A stretch of 51,376 bases of DNA, taken from assembly GCA_017535315.1 (NCBI GenBank), contig JAFXUD010000006.1:1-51376 (forward strand), read 5' to 3'. The stretch is from Victivallales bacterium. GTDB lineage: Bacteria > Verrucomicrobiota > Lentisphaeria > Oligosphaerales > Oligosphaeraceae. Within the stretch, counting starts at the first letter, position 1, and each line of letters opens with the position of its first letter. Below the pieces are notes generated by a model. That model did no database searches. It was given only the letters and a program-made list of their open reading frames with translations, and was not told the DNA's origin. The position numbers were made by a program, and so were the translations under genes. This document shows positions 40,110-48,219 of this stretch, in pieces.

Positions 40110-41285
40110 ATGACTGAAGAAAAAAACGCCAATGTTGTCGTCGAGGCAGTTGGGCTGACGAAGGTGTTCAATGATTTCTGGGGGCGTGCGAAGGCTCATG
40201 CCGTCAATGGCATTGACTTCAAGGTCAGACAGGGACAGGTGTTTGGTTTTCTGGGGCCGAATGGTTCTGGCAAATCCACGACCATCAAGATGATTCTTGG
40301 GTTGCTTTATCCCACACGCGGAACCCTGAAGGTTTTTGACAAGGACCCGCAGAATGTCGATATCAAGTCCCGTATTGGCTATCTGCCTGAGGAAACCTAT
40401 CTCTACAAGTACCTGACGGCCTTTGAAACGCTGGACTTCTTTGGCGCCCTTTTTGGCCAGCCCCCTGAAATGAGGCATGAGAGAAGCAAGCAGCTTTTGG
40501 AGATGGTGGGTCTGGCGCATGCCTACAACCGCCCCGTGGGCGAATTCTCCAAGGGAATGGCACGCCGCATTGGCCTGGCGCAGGCGCTGGTGAATGACCC
40601 TGATTTGGTGATTCTGGATGAGCCGACCAGTGGTCTCGATCCAATTGGATGCCGTGAGGTCAAGGACATCATTCGCATTCTCGCCAGCCGCGGCAAGACC
40701 ATCATCCTGTGCAGCCATTTGCTGGCGGACGTACAGGATGTCTGTGACGATATGATGGTGCTCTATGGCGGAAAGATTCGCGCCAGCGGCAAACTGGCTG
40801 AAATCCTCCAGGAGGAGGAGAAGACCCGCATGGTCTGCCCGACGCTCAGCGACGCGACGGTTGCGGAACTTAAGCAGTGGCTTGAAGCCAAGGGCATCAA
40901 GGAACTCGACCAGATCAAGATTGACCACCCCGTGAAGAATCTGGAGGATTTCTTCCTCAATGTCGTGAAGCAGGCACGTGAACAGAGCATGGACACGGCT
41001 GGCGCACAGGCAGGCGGAGAGATACCCGATTACCTTGCAGACCCAGGCAACGCCGTGCTGGACCAGTTGCGCCGTCGCGAGCCGACGGCAGCCAAGGTCG
41101 AAGAGCAGAAACCTGCGGAACCTGCTGTCAACCAAGAGCTGCTTGACAAACTTTCCAACAAGCAGAAGGTTGAACCTGCTGTGAAGGAGCAGACGGACGA
41201 AGAGAAGTCTAAGGAACAGGCTCTTCAGGAGGCCAACAAAAAGGCCAATGAGAATCTGGCGGCACAATTTGGCAAGAAAGACTGA
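40110..41285 (+). CDS. ABC transporter ATP-binding protein with charged C-terminal tail
   Basis: The protein has 391 aa. Walker A G-P-N-G-S-G-K-S-T (about 50-58), signature F-S-K-G-M-A-R-R-I (variant LSGGQ), Walker B L-V-I-L-D-E-P-T-S-G-L-D-P, and H-loop L-C-S-H-L-L are all present, so ATP hydrolysis is expected. After about residue 245 a degenerate regulatory part is followed by a Lys/Glu/Ala/Pro-rich tail (about 310-391) of low complexity. No permease lies next to it, unlike CcmA- or NatA-type exporters of this size. It may serve a distant permease or act with the SPFH/P-ATPase proteins. The next gene starts 14 bases later. Confidence 0.9.
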   Translation: MTEEKNANVVVEAVGLTKVFNDFWGRAKAHAVNGIDFKVRQGQVFGFLGPNGSGKSTTIKMILGLLYPTRGTLKVFDKDPQNVDIKSRIGYLPEETYLYKYLTAFETLDFFGALFGQPPEMRHERSKQLLEMVGLAHAYNRPVGEFSKGMARRIGLAQALVNDPDLVILDEPTSGLDPIGCREVKDIIRILASRGKTIILCSHLLADVQDVCDDMMVLYGGKIRASGKLAEILQEEEKTRMVCPTLSDATVAELKQWLEAKGIKELDQIKIDHPVKNLEDFFLNVVKQAREQSMDTAGAQAGGEIPDYLADPGNAVLDQLRRREPTAAKVEEQKPAEPAVNQELLDKLSNKQKVEPAVKEQTDEEKSKEQALQEANKKANENLAAQFGKKD

Positions 41286-41299
41286 AGGATTTGACGGCG

Positions 41300-42343
41300 A
41301 TGTCGGAAAAAATACGTTTTGGAGTTGCAGGTTTAGGGCGCATCGGGTGGGCTTTTCACTGTGCCAAGCTGGGGAATCATCCCGATTGCACATTGGCTGC
41401 TGTGGCGGACACCGATGCTGCACGCCGTGCCGAGGCAGAGGAGAAGTTTGGCTGCAAGGCATTTGCAGACTTCAATGAGATGATTACATCGGGGCTGGTC
41501 GATGCCGTGACCATCGCAACGCCCACACATTTGCACGAGACGATGGCGACGGCGGCTTTTGAAAAGGGGCTGCATGTCATTTTGGAAAAGCCTATGGCTC
41601 CGACCTACGAGGCCGCCGAGCGCATTGCAGCCGCTGCCGAAAAGGCGGGGCGTAAACTGACTATTTATCAGCCCCACCGCCTGAACGCCTATTTCCAGCA
41701 TATCAGGAAGATCATTGACAGCGGAAGTATTGGGCGCATCTATTCTGTCCAGCGTTCCTCCTTTACGTTTGCACGCAGAAATGACTGGCAGAGCCTGAAG
41801 AAGTTCGGCGGGGGGATGCTGAACAACTATGGTGCGCATTTTGTTGACCAGCTTCTTCAGTTGACTGGCTATGATATCGCACAGATTTTCTGTTCATTGC
41901 AGTTGGTTGCCACGATGGGAGACGCAGACGACGTGGTGAAGATTACATACATCACGAAGCAAGGCATGGTGGGGGATCTGCTTATCAGCCAGGCCAGCGT
42001 GGCGAAGCCATACGAGTTTGTCGTGCTTGGAAGACACGGCTCCATTGAGATGCAGGGGGGCAAGCTGAAGGTTCGCTCCTTTGACCCTGCCACGCTGGCA
42101 GACAAGTCTGTCGATGAAAGTCTCGCCAGTGCCGACCGTAAATATCCCAGCGATGCCCTGGATGTGAAAGAGGAGATTTTCCCCGTTGACCCGACGTTGC
42201 AGATTGACCTTTACGCGGACTTTGCCAAGGCAATCCGCAACAACACTTCTCCCTATGTTCCACCGACGCAGACCCTTGCCCTGATGAAGATTTTGGCGAA
42301 TTGCCGTCAGCTTGCAGGCAAGGAGGCCGATATGAGAGGCTAG
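41300..42343 (+). CDS. Gfo/Idh/MocA-family NAD(P)-dependent oxidoreductase
   Basis: The protein has 347 aa. The Rossmann fold opens F-G-V-A-G-L-G-R-I-G (nucleotide-binding G-x-G-x-x-G) and contains the E-K-P motif (H-V-I-L-E-K-P-M, Lys about residue 97), then the C-terminal alpha/beta domain with G-G-G-M-L-N-N-Y-G-A-H-F-V-D (catalytic His-Asp pair). It oxidises or reduces a sugar or inositol-type substrate. An ATG at 41300 preceded by AAGGA is chosen over an in-frame TTG at 41291. Its stop codon starts a heptamer repeat. It probably acts in cytosolic sugar metabolism with the kinase-like gene that follows. Confidence 0.88.
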   Translation: MSEKIRFGVAGLGRIGWAFHCAKLGNHPDCTLAAVADTDAARRAEAEEKFGCKAFADFNEMITSGLVDAVTIATPTHLHETMATAAFEKGLHVILEKPMAPTYEAAERIAAAAEKAGRKLTIYQPHRLNAYFQHIRKIIDSGSIGRIYSVQRSSFTFARRNDWQSLKKFGGGMLNNYGAHFVDQLLQLTGYDIAQIFCSLQLVATMGDADDVVKITYITKQGMVGDLLISQASVAKPYEFVVLGRHGSIEMQGGKLKVRSFDPATLADKSVDESLASADRKYPSDALDVKEEIFPVDPTLQIDLYADFAKAIRNNTSPYVPPTQTLALMKILANCRQLAGKEADMRG

Positions 42344-42367
42344 TGGTTAGTAGTTAGTGGTTAGTGG
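42341..42367. repeat. AGTGGTT heptamer repeat, second site
   Basis: Nearly four units (AGTGGTT, AGTAGTT, AGTGGTT, AGTGG) begin with the TAG stop codon of the oxidoreductase. The remaining gap to the kinase start (42368-42480) shows no obvious promoter. Confidence 0.85.
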
Positions 42368-42480
42368 AAAAGTGTTGAAGGTGCGTTGGAACATAGGCGT
42401 GGGTGAAGCGTGTTGCATGGTGTGCAAATACCGTGTTGAATTGTAGCGAGCGAAACCTATGGGACTTGGGGAGAAAGATT

Positions 42481-43626
42481 ATGCAGAGTAACCGTCAGAC
42501 CACAGATCCGAAGATAGCCCAGAAGCTCCATGATGTGGGAGTGGCGTTTCATTTGCCTGGCCTGTTTTTTTCTTATGATGAAATTAGCATGGGCAATGTG
42601 AACCAGACCTACAAGGTCAACTACATCATGGACGATGGGACAGGCATGGCGAAAATCAAGTCCTTCTTGGCCCAGAAGCTCAACACATATGCCTTCAAGC
42701 AGCCCATTCAGGTGATGGAGAACATTGAGAAGGTGACGGAGTTCATCCGCCAGAAGCGTCCAGATGGCATTAACCTTCATTTTCACCACACGGATGTGAC
42801 GGGCGAACGGAAAACCTATCTTTTCGACGGCGACGATGTCTGGCGCATTGTCAATTATGTGCCCTCGGTAACCTTTGACAGCAGCGATGATTTGACAATC
42901 GTCCATAATACTGGTGAGGCTTTCGGTGATTTTCAGACCGTGCTTTCCGATTTCGATGCTTCCCAGCTTTTCTACACCATCGTCGATTTCCACAATACGA
43001 GAAAACGCTATGATACGTTGCTGGCCGATATTCAGCGTGATGCGGCGGGGCGTGTCAAGGATGTCCAGACGGAGATAGACTACCTGCTGTCGGTGCGTGA
43101 GCAGGCGTGCATTTTGACAACCCTCTATGACAAGGGTGACTTACCTCTGCGCGTCACTCATAATGACACGAAAATCAACAATGTGCTGTTTGATGAGGCG
43201 ACGCATAATGCGCTTGTGGTGATTGACCTAGATACCGTTATGCCTGGACTTGTGGGATATGATTTCGGAGATGCCATCCGCTTTGCTGCCAATTTCACGG
43301 AGGAGGACAGTTGCAATACTTCAAAAACAGGTCTTGACCTGAATACCTTCTGGGCGTTTGCAGATGGTTTCCTTAGCAAAACCGCAAGGGAATTGACGGA
43401 TACGGAAATTGAGACCCTTGGAGGCTCCTGTTTTGCCATTACCTGTGAGTTGGCGGTTCGTTTCCTGAATGACTACATCAATGGCGACGTATATTTTAAG
43501 ACCAAATATCCTGAACACAATCTTATACGTGCACGTTGCCAAATAGCTCTCGCCAAAGATATGCTTGTCAAGATGGATGCCATGAACTCCATCGTCAAGG
43601 GGTGTGCTGTAAAGTACAAGGGGTGA
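42481..43626 (+). CDS. APH-like sugar kinase, N-acetylhexosamine 1-kinase (NahK)-like
   Basis: The protein has 381 aa with a protein-kinase-like/aminoglycoside phosphotransferase fold. The Brenner motif L-R-V-T-H-N-D-T-K-I-N-N-V-L-F-D (H-N-D...N) supplies the catalytic Asp, and V-V-I-D-L-D-T-V-M-P-G-L is the metal-binding D-x-D. N-terminal G-N-V-N-Q-T-Y-K-V resembles the ATP-binding strand. These features match anomeric sugar kinases of the NahK/LNB pathway, which phosphorylate HexNAc at C1. The ATG at 42481 has GGGAG upstream (TTGGGGAGAAAGATT). It follows a Gfo/Idh oxidoreductase, in keeping with a glycan-use role. Assignment to NahK rather than another APH is moderate. Confidence 0.75.
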   Translation: MQSNRQTTDPKIAQKLHDVGVAFHLPGLFFSYDEISMGNVNQTYKVNYIMDDGTGMAKIKSFLAQKLNTYAFKQPIQVMENIEKVTEFIRQKRPDGINLHFHHTDVTGERKTYLFDGDDVWRIVNYVPSVTFDSSDDLTIVHNTGEAFGDFQTVLSDFDASQLFYTIVDFHNTRKRYDTLLADIQRDAAGRVKDVQTEIDYLLSVREQACILTTLYDKGDLPLRVTHNDTKINNVLFDEATHNALVVIDLDTVMPGLVGYDFGDAIRFAANFTEEDSCNTSKTGLDLNTFWAFADGFLSKTARELTDTEIETLGGSCFAITCELAVRFLNDYINGDVYFKTKYPEHNLIRARCQIALAKDMLVKMDAMNSIVKGCAVKYKG

Positions 43627-43660
43627 AAGAGGAAGCGGTGCCTTGTGTCTTTTTGTCACT

Positions 43661-43695
43661 TGAGGTAATTTCAAAACTAGCGCGAAATTAGCTCA
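43661..43695. repeat. Inverted repeat sharing 24 bases with the 20187 element
   Basis: TGAGGTAATTTC (43661-43672) and GAAATTAGCTCA (43684-43695) form an imperfect hairpin with one mismatch; the loop is aaaactagcgc. Bases 43662-43685 are an exact complement match of 20222-20245. The right arm contains the stop codon of the M50-like gene (43688-43690). It lies between convergent genes and could serve as a bidirectional terminator or be an element end. Confidence 0.8.
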
Positions 43696-44374
43696 CTTTT
43701 AAAAAAGCGGAAGCGATGGCCTTTAGTGCATCGAGCTGAAGGGAAAGGAGCCGCATAAAAGCGCGGGCTGCCTCTTTCCACTGCGAGGTGGTGATAAGCA
43801 TGGCGAGCAACAGGAAAAGAGTATTTCCAGAAAGGATAAATGCATAGGAAAGCACTTTGCCGTAAACCTCCACATCGGTCTGGTTGTTTCGCAATGCGTA
43901 GATATTCAGCATGATATGATAGGCGTATGTCAGTCCTAGCAGAGCGGAAACCAGATGGACTGTCCAGATGGGGGATGGAAACACAAACAGTTGACTAAGG
44001 CCGAATGCACCGACAACCACCATTAGATAGAAGGGGATGATATAGGGTGCAAGGGTGATGGCGATGTTGGGGTTGTAAATTTCTGTGGAGCCACTGAGGC
44101 GATGGATGCGGATATGCCCTGTTTTCTTGAAGAAGAGTTTGGCTGTTACCCAGTGTGTTAACTCATGACCGAAGACATATATGGATGGAAAGTGCTTGTA
44201 GTGGAAGAAAATAGCCGACAATACAAAGACGGTAATTCCCGTCAGGATGGCTTTGTTTTTCAGAAAGAGGGAAGGTTGGAAGGCGAGAAGGGTCGTTGCC
44301 AGCAGCATCATGGCCAGCCAAAACAGAAAAAGAATGGCCATACCGTGTTTGCAAGCTTTGAGTATTTTCCCCAT
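43688..44374 (-). CDS. M50-like integral-membrane metalloprotease
   Basis: The protein has 228 aa and about five or six membrane segments. H70-E-L-T-H74 (V-F-G-H-E-L-T-H-W-V) is the zinc motif of site-2-type proteases, placed in a membrane helix after S-I-Y. The second conserved region is less clear: N-P-N-I-A-I-T-L-A-P (about 103-112) resembles the usual post-motif helix but lacks a plain L-D-G. It is therefore probably a divergent M50 or DUF3267-like member. It starts 5 bp after recR stops, so it is cotranscribed with dnaX and recR. Its stop lies inside the 43661-43695 hairpin. Substrate unknown. Confidence 0.65.
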   Translation of the reverse strand: MGKILKACKHGMAILFLFWLAMMLLATTLLAFQPSLFLKNKAILTGITVFVLSAIFFHYKHFPSIYVFGHELTHWVTAKLFFKKTGHIRIHRLSGSTEIYNPNIAITLAPYIIPFYLMVVVGAFGLSQLFVFPSPIWTVHLVSALLGLTYAYHIMLNIYALRNNQTDVEVYGKVLSYAFILSGNTLFLLLAMLITTSQWKEAARAFMRLLSLQLDALKAIASAFLKVS

Positions 44375-44379
44375 AGCTG

Positions 44380-45000
44380 CTAGTTGGGTTTGATAATCCT
44401 GCGTCCAGATATGGCGGTGGCAAGGGTTGCGGAATCCGCAAAAGTAAGGTCGGCGCCGATAGGCACGCCAGCTGCAATTCTTGATATGGTAAGTCCTGGG
44501 CGTGCGAAGAGCTGTGCCAGGTAGTTGGCGGTTGCTTCGCCTTCGATGTCAGGAGATAGCGCGATAAGCAGCTCCTTGACGGTTTCGTTCTCAAGGCGTC
44601 TGCCAAGCTCCTCGATACGCAGGTCGTTGGGACCTTTCCCATTCATGGGGGAAAGCTTTCCACCCAGAACGTGATACATCCCCTTGTATGAACCCGATTT
44701 TTCAATGATATGTAATTGCGGCACTTGTTCGACAACACAGATGATGTCTTGCTGGCGTCCATCTGACGAGCATATTTTGCAGGTAGTTCCTGCCTCTGTG
44801 TAATTGCCGCAAATTGGGCAGAGACCGACGTTGTGGCCCAGTGCCGTGACCACTGCCCCGAATCCTTCCAGTTCTTCAGGTTTCCATGACATCATGGAAA
44901 GCACCATGCGCTCGGCGGAGCGGTTGCCGATGCCTGGAAGGTGGCTTAGATAGGCAATCGCCTTTTGTATCGGTTCAGGATATGCGCTGGAAATTGGCAT
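44380..45000 (-). CDS. recR: Recombination mediator protein RecR
   Basis: The protein has 206 aa, normal length. A helix-hairpin-helix (L-P-G-I-G-N-R-S-A-E-R, about 20-30) is followed by a C4 zinc finger (C-P-I-C-G...C-K-I-C) and a Toprim domain (I-I-C-V-V-E-Q, then H-V-L-G-G-K-L-S-P-M-N-G). RecR with RecO loads RecA at gaps. The ATG at 45000 follows the dnaX stop by 21 bp. The dnaX-recR pair is widespread in bacteria. Confidence 0.97.
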   Translation of the reverse strand: MPISSAYPEPIQKAIAYLSHLPGIGNRSAERMVLSMMSWKPEELEGFGAVVTALGHNVGLCPICGNYTEAGTTCKICSSDGRQQDIICVVEQVPQLHIIEKSGSYKGMYHVLGGKLSPMNGKGPNDLRIEELGRRLENETVKELLIALSPDIEGEATANYLAQLFARPGLTISRIAAGVPIGADLTFADSATLATAISGRRIIKPN

Positions 45001-45021
45001 GGATGGCTCCTGTTGGGGAAA

Positions 45022-47274
45022 TCATTTTTCTTGGATACGGCCTTCGGTCAGTTTGGTGGAAAGAATCCTGTTGGCGGTTTGGATAAAGGGGGTTTCTTGG
45101 AGCATGCGTTGGACTTCCAGGATGCTGGCAGGTCGGTATTTAACGCGTCCGCCTTCTTCCTGTGAATCGTTAGTGTAGTTGATTTTTACTTTGCCCGATA
45201 GATTCAGTGAACGGAAGGCGTTGTTGATGAATGTCTGGGTCTTGGAATTGCCAAGATATTCCACGTCATCAGAGGATATTTGGTTCTTGTCGCACGTAAG
45301 TGTTAACCCATATTGTCCGAAGCCTTTAGGCTGCATCTGGGCAACCAGGTCATAAACCCGCGTGTCTTCGGTCATGTCTGCAAGTTTTTCAAGCAGTCTT
45401 CCATAAATGGCCTCTGGCGTGTAGGAGTCCATGATGGAATTGCTGGTAGTAGCCAAGGCGGGATCGATTTCATCCTCTATGTCAATGCTGCTTGAAGAGG
45501 CCTGCATCAGAAGGTCGTTTAGCGATGGGCCTGAACTTTCCTCGGTCGCCTCTGTTTCATTTGGCTCTTCAGGTGTCTCAACGGCTATAGGGGCTTCTGG
45601 TATCCCAATAGCCGTTGAGGTTGCCATCGTTTCAGGTGCCTCAACAGGCTTTTTCGCTTCAGATGCCTCAACAGGCTTTTTCGCTTCAGGTGCCTCAACA
45701 GGTTTTGCGGTCGCAGATGCCTCAACTGACTTTGCTTCTTTAGGTGCCTCAACAGGCTTTGCTTCTTTAGGCGCCTCAACAGGCTTTGCGTTCTCAGGTG
45801 CCTCAACAGGCTTTGCTGCCTCAGGTGTTTCAACAGGCTTTTGATTCTCTGGTGACTTGGCTATTTTGGGTGCCTCTGCTGCCTTCGATGCGTCTATAGT
45901 CTCGACAACCTGTACTGCCTCAGGTGCCTTGGTTACCTTTGTGGCTTCTTGCAGTACTATTGCCTTTGAAGATTCCGTCGTGGCGATCGCGGTTTGTGCA
46001 TTTGCCTGTTCCGATGCGGTGGTCGGAACAGGCGACTTAGGGTTTTGCAGGGTGGAAACCTGTATGACTGGCGGCGGGATGACGATTTGGGGACGCGGTT
46101 GAATGGGCGTCGTGGGAATGGTGCCGCTGATTTGGTTCAACTGCGTGAATATGTCGTCCAGTTGAACGCTATGGACCTCCAGCATAACCTTTGCTAGTGT
46201 TGCTTCGAAATAGATGCGTTTGTTGAGGGCGCTACGGAAGGCCCACTCCTGTGCAATGAGCTGTTGCAGGGCACGCTGGACCATCTGCGGATCTAGTGCC
46301 TTGCCGATATTGGTCAGGTCGGCCAACTCCGTGTCGCTGACTTCCAGGATGTCGTTGGCGCTGGAGCAGAGGCCCGCCACCATGATTTTGCGCACATATT
46401 CGATAAGGTCTGCATAAAGCCGTTCCAGGTCGCGTCCTGCATCTGCGAGTTTCTGGAGGATTTTCAGAGCGCCGTTGAGGTCGTTAGTGAAGATGGCAGC
46501 CGCGATTTCACGAAGTTCCATGCCTGATGCCAGCCCGAACACGTCGATGACATCCTTTTCACGGATTAGTTCGTTGGCATCTGTTCCGCCACAGAAGGCG
46601 ATGATTTGGTCGAAGATGGACTGTGCATCGCGCATACCGCCGTCCGCAGCGCGTGCGATGGCAGCCAAGGCCGCATCCTCGATGTTGATTTTCTCACCAT
46701 CGGCAATCTGGCGCAAGCGGGACATGATCAGAGGAACGGAGAGCCTTTTCAAGTCGAAGCGCTGGCAGCGGGAGATGATTGTGGGCAGCACTTTGTGGGG
46801 CTCGGTAGTGGCGAACAGGAATTTCACATGAGGCGGAGGCTCTTCCAGGGTTTTGAGGAGAGCATTCCACGCTTGGGTGGTCAGCATGTGGACTTCGTCG
46901 ATGATGTAGATTTTGTAGCGTCCACGTGTAGGGGCGTATTGGACGTTGTCGCGTATGTCGCGCACATCCTCTACCTTGTTGTGGGAAGCGCCGTCGATTT
47001 CAATGACGTCCATTGAGGAGCCGTTCATCACTTCACGGCAGCTTTCACATTCGCAGCAGGGCTCGCCGTCCTTGTTGTTGGGGCAGTTCAGGGCCTTGGC
47101 GAAGATTCGCGCCGTTGTGGTCTTGCCGATACCGCGTGAGCCGACGAAGAGATAGGCATGTCCGATTCTGTTCTGCACAATGGCGTTTTTGAGTGTGCGG
47201 CTAATGTGCTCCTGCCCGACCACTTCCGAAAACTTCTGCGGTCTCCATTTTCTTGCCAGTACCTGATAAGCCAT
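45022..47274 (-). CDS. dnaX: DNA polymerase III subunit gamma/tau
   Basis: The protein has 750 aa. The AAA+ clamp-loader core (1 to about 240) has Walker A in G-S-R-G-I-G-K-T-T, a Zn finger C-P-N-N-K-D-G-E-P-C-C-E-C-E-S-C, Walker B I-I-D-E-V-H, and sensor 1 A-T-T-E-P-H-K. The collar domain (about 250-370) follows. Residues about 470-560 form a nonamer-based low-complexity linker of K-P-V-E-A-P-x-x-A type. The C-terminal part is shorter and differs from E. coli tau domains IV-V. No A-rich slippery frameshift signal was seen. An ffs gene lies upstream on the same strand, with recR 21 bp downstream. Confidence 0.96.
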   Translation of the reverse strand: MAYQVLARKWRPQKFSEVVGQEHISRTLKNAIVQNRIGHAYLFVGSRGIGKTTTARIFAKALNCPNNKDGEPCCECESCREVMNGSSMDVIEIDGASHNKVEDVRDIRDNVQYAPTRGRYKIYIIDEVHMLTTQAWNALLKTLEEPPPHVKFLFATTEPHKVLPTIISRCQRFDLKRLSVPLIMSRLRQIADGEKINIEDAALAAIARAADGGMRDAQSIFDQIIAFCGGTDANELIREKDVIDVFGLASGMELREIAAAIFTNDLNGALKILQKLADAGRDLERLYADLIEYVRKIMVAGLCSSANDILEVSDTELADLTNIGKALDPQMVQRALQQLIAQEWAFRSALNKRIYFEATLAKVMLEVHSVQLDDIFTQLNQISGTIPTTPIQPRPQIVIPPPVIQVSTLQNPKSPVPTTASEQANAQTAIATTESSKAIVLQEATKVTKAPEAVQVVETIDASKAAEAPKIAKSPENQKPVETPEAAKPVEAPENAKPVEAPKEAKPVEAPKEAKSVEASATAKPVEAPEAKKPVEASEAKKPVEAPETMATSTAIGIPEAPIAVETPEEPNETEATEESSGPSLNDLLMQASSSSIDIEDEIDPALATTSNSIMDSYTPEAIYGRLLEKLADMTEDTRVYDLVAQMQPKGFGQYGLTLTCDKNQISSDDVEYLGNSKTQTFINNAFRSLNLSGKVKINYTNDSQEEGGRVKYRPASILEVQRMLQETPFIQTANRILSTKLTEGRIQEK
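45615..45845. repeat. 27-bp coding repeat inside dnaX
   Basis: About eight units of 27 bases (nine codons; consensus E-A-P-x-x-A-K-P-V) encode the linker. Units such as gcctcaacaggctttgcttc recur almost exactly (plus-strand view), so copy number may vary by slippage or recombination. Confidence 0.9.
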
Positions 47275-47335
47275 CTTCAGCCATTCCTGTTTTGTGATGC
47301 GACAGTATTTTGAATCGCTTAGAATTACAAAAAAA

Positions 47336-47454
47336 CCGCATCGCTTGCCCTAGAGTGTCCTGGCGCCCAGGTCGGCTGCTTAGGGCTGCTTGGTTCCCCA
47401 CCTGACCCGGTTCACAACGTCCCTGCCGCACAGGTTCCAAAACAAACGACACGG
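47336..47454 (-). ncRNA. ffs: Signal recognition particle RNA (small, bacterial)
   Basis: On the minus strand the apical part reads GTCAGGTGGGGAACCAAGCAGCC: a GGAA tetraloop closed by TGG/CCA, flanked by the GTCAGG/AGCAGCC symmetric loop that binds Ffh. A 12-bp terminal stem joins CCGTGTCGTTTG (5' end, 47443-47454) with CAAGCGATGCGG (47336-47347), and CCUG/CAGG closes an inner stem. The 3' stem runs into T7 (47329-47335), which serves as terminator. Length is about 119 nt. Position directly upstream of dnaX recalls the Firmicutes arrangement. Confidence 0.93.
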
Positions 47455-47462
47455 CAAAACTA

Positions 47463-47490
47463 AATATATTGATATTTCGACACTATGCAA
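47463..47490 (-). promoter_or_regulatory. Promoter of ffs
   Basis: On the minus strand TTGCAT (47485-47490), 16 bases, TATATT (47463-47468). The -10 ends 8 bases before the RNA 5' end predicted from the terminal stem (47454-47455), a good independent agreement. Confidence 0.75.
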
Positions 47491-47551
47491 ATGCATTGGA
47501 CATTTTTTTTTGCAATTTCCACTATAGACATATCTGCAAAATGGATTACAT

Positions 47552-47557
47552 TATAAT
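47552..47557 (+). promoter_or_regulatory. -10 element for pyrE
   Basis: A perfect TATAAT lies 36 bases before the pyrE start. No convincing -35 is found at 16-18 bases (candidates such as TTGCAA at 47510 are too far), so it may be weak or activator-dependent. Confidence 0.45.
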
Positions 47558-47592
47558 CGGCGTTTTTTATAGTTATTAAATGAGGTAATGGT

Positions 47593-48162
47593 ATGAAAGA
47601 ATCAGAGATACTTGAGAGTTTTTGCAGTACAGGTGCTTTGCTGACGGGGCATTTTCAGCTTCGCAGCGGTCTGCACAGCGACCACTATTTCCAGGCGGCG
47701 TTAGTGCTTCAGCACACGCTCATTGCCGCTAGGCTTTGCGCGGCGATGGCGGAGCCTTGGAAAGAGATGGGGATCGAGACGGTCATCTCCCCCGCTGTCG
47801 GTGGCATCATCGTCGGCCAGGAGGTCGGGCGTGCCCTTGGAATCAGGGCCGTCTTTGCGGAGAAAGATGATGATTCAAACCTGGTTCTCCGCCGCGGATT
47901 TACCTTCAAGCCTGGCGAGAAGGTGCTAGTGGCAGAGGATGTGGTGACGAAAGGGGGCCGCGTTCAGCAGACCATTGACTTGGTACGCGCACACGGGGCT
48001 GTTCCTGTCGGCGTCACGGTCATGGTCGATAGAAGCCTTGAACCCGTTGATTTCGGCATTCCCTTCAAGTCGCTCCTCAAACTCGATCTGCAGACCTTCG
48101 ACCCCGCCGAGTGCCCGCTCTGCAAGAAAGGTCTTCCCATTGACCACCCTGGGTCAAAATAA
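47593..48162 (+). CDS. pyrE: Orotate phosphoribosyltransferase
   Basis: The protein has 189 aa. The PRPP-binding motif V-L-V-A-E-D-V-V-T-K-G-G (about 115-126) and G-H-F-x-L-R-S-G-L-H-S (about 20-30) match PyrE, which converts orotate and PRPP to OMP. The C-terminus C-P-L-C-K-K-G-x-P-I-x-x-P-G-S-K is typical of a PyrE branch in thermophiles, PVC and other phyla. GAGGTAATGGT lies just before the ATG at 47593. It precedes secA by 57 bp. Confidence 0.95.
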   Translation: MKESEILESFCSTGALLTGHFQLRSGLHSDHYFQAALVLQHTLIAARLCAAMAEPWKEMGIETVISPAVGGIIVGQEVGRALGIRAVFAEKDDDSNLVLRRGFTFKPGEKVLVAEDVVTKGGRVQQTIDLVRAHGAVPVGVTVMVDRSLEPVDFGIPFKSLLKLDLQTFDPAECPLCKKGLPIDHPGSK

Positions 48163-48219
48163 ACTCTGGTGTTTTGAACAACCTGCCTGCCAACAAATCG
48201 TTAACCGTTATTTACATAT

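Noticed and set aside
45431-45844. Ala/Ser/Gly/Thr-rich open frame opposite the dnaX linker
   Set aside because: Product of the 27-bp repeat read on the other strand.
47496-47528. TTGGAC / TATAGA pair as pyrE promoter
   Set aside because: Spacing is 21 bases, too long for a normal sigma70 promoter.
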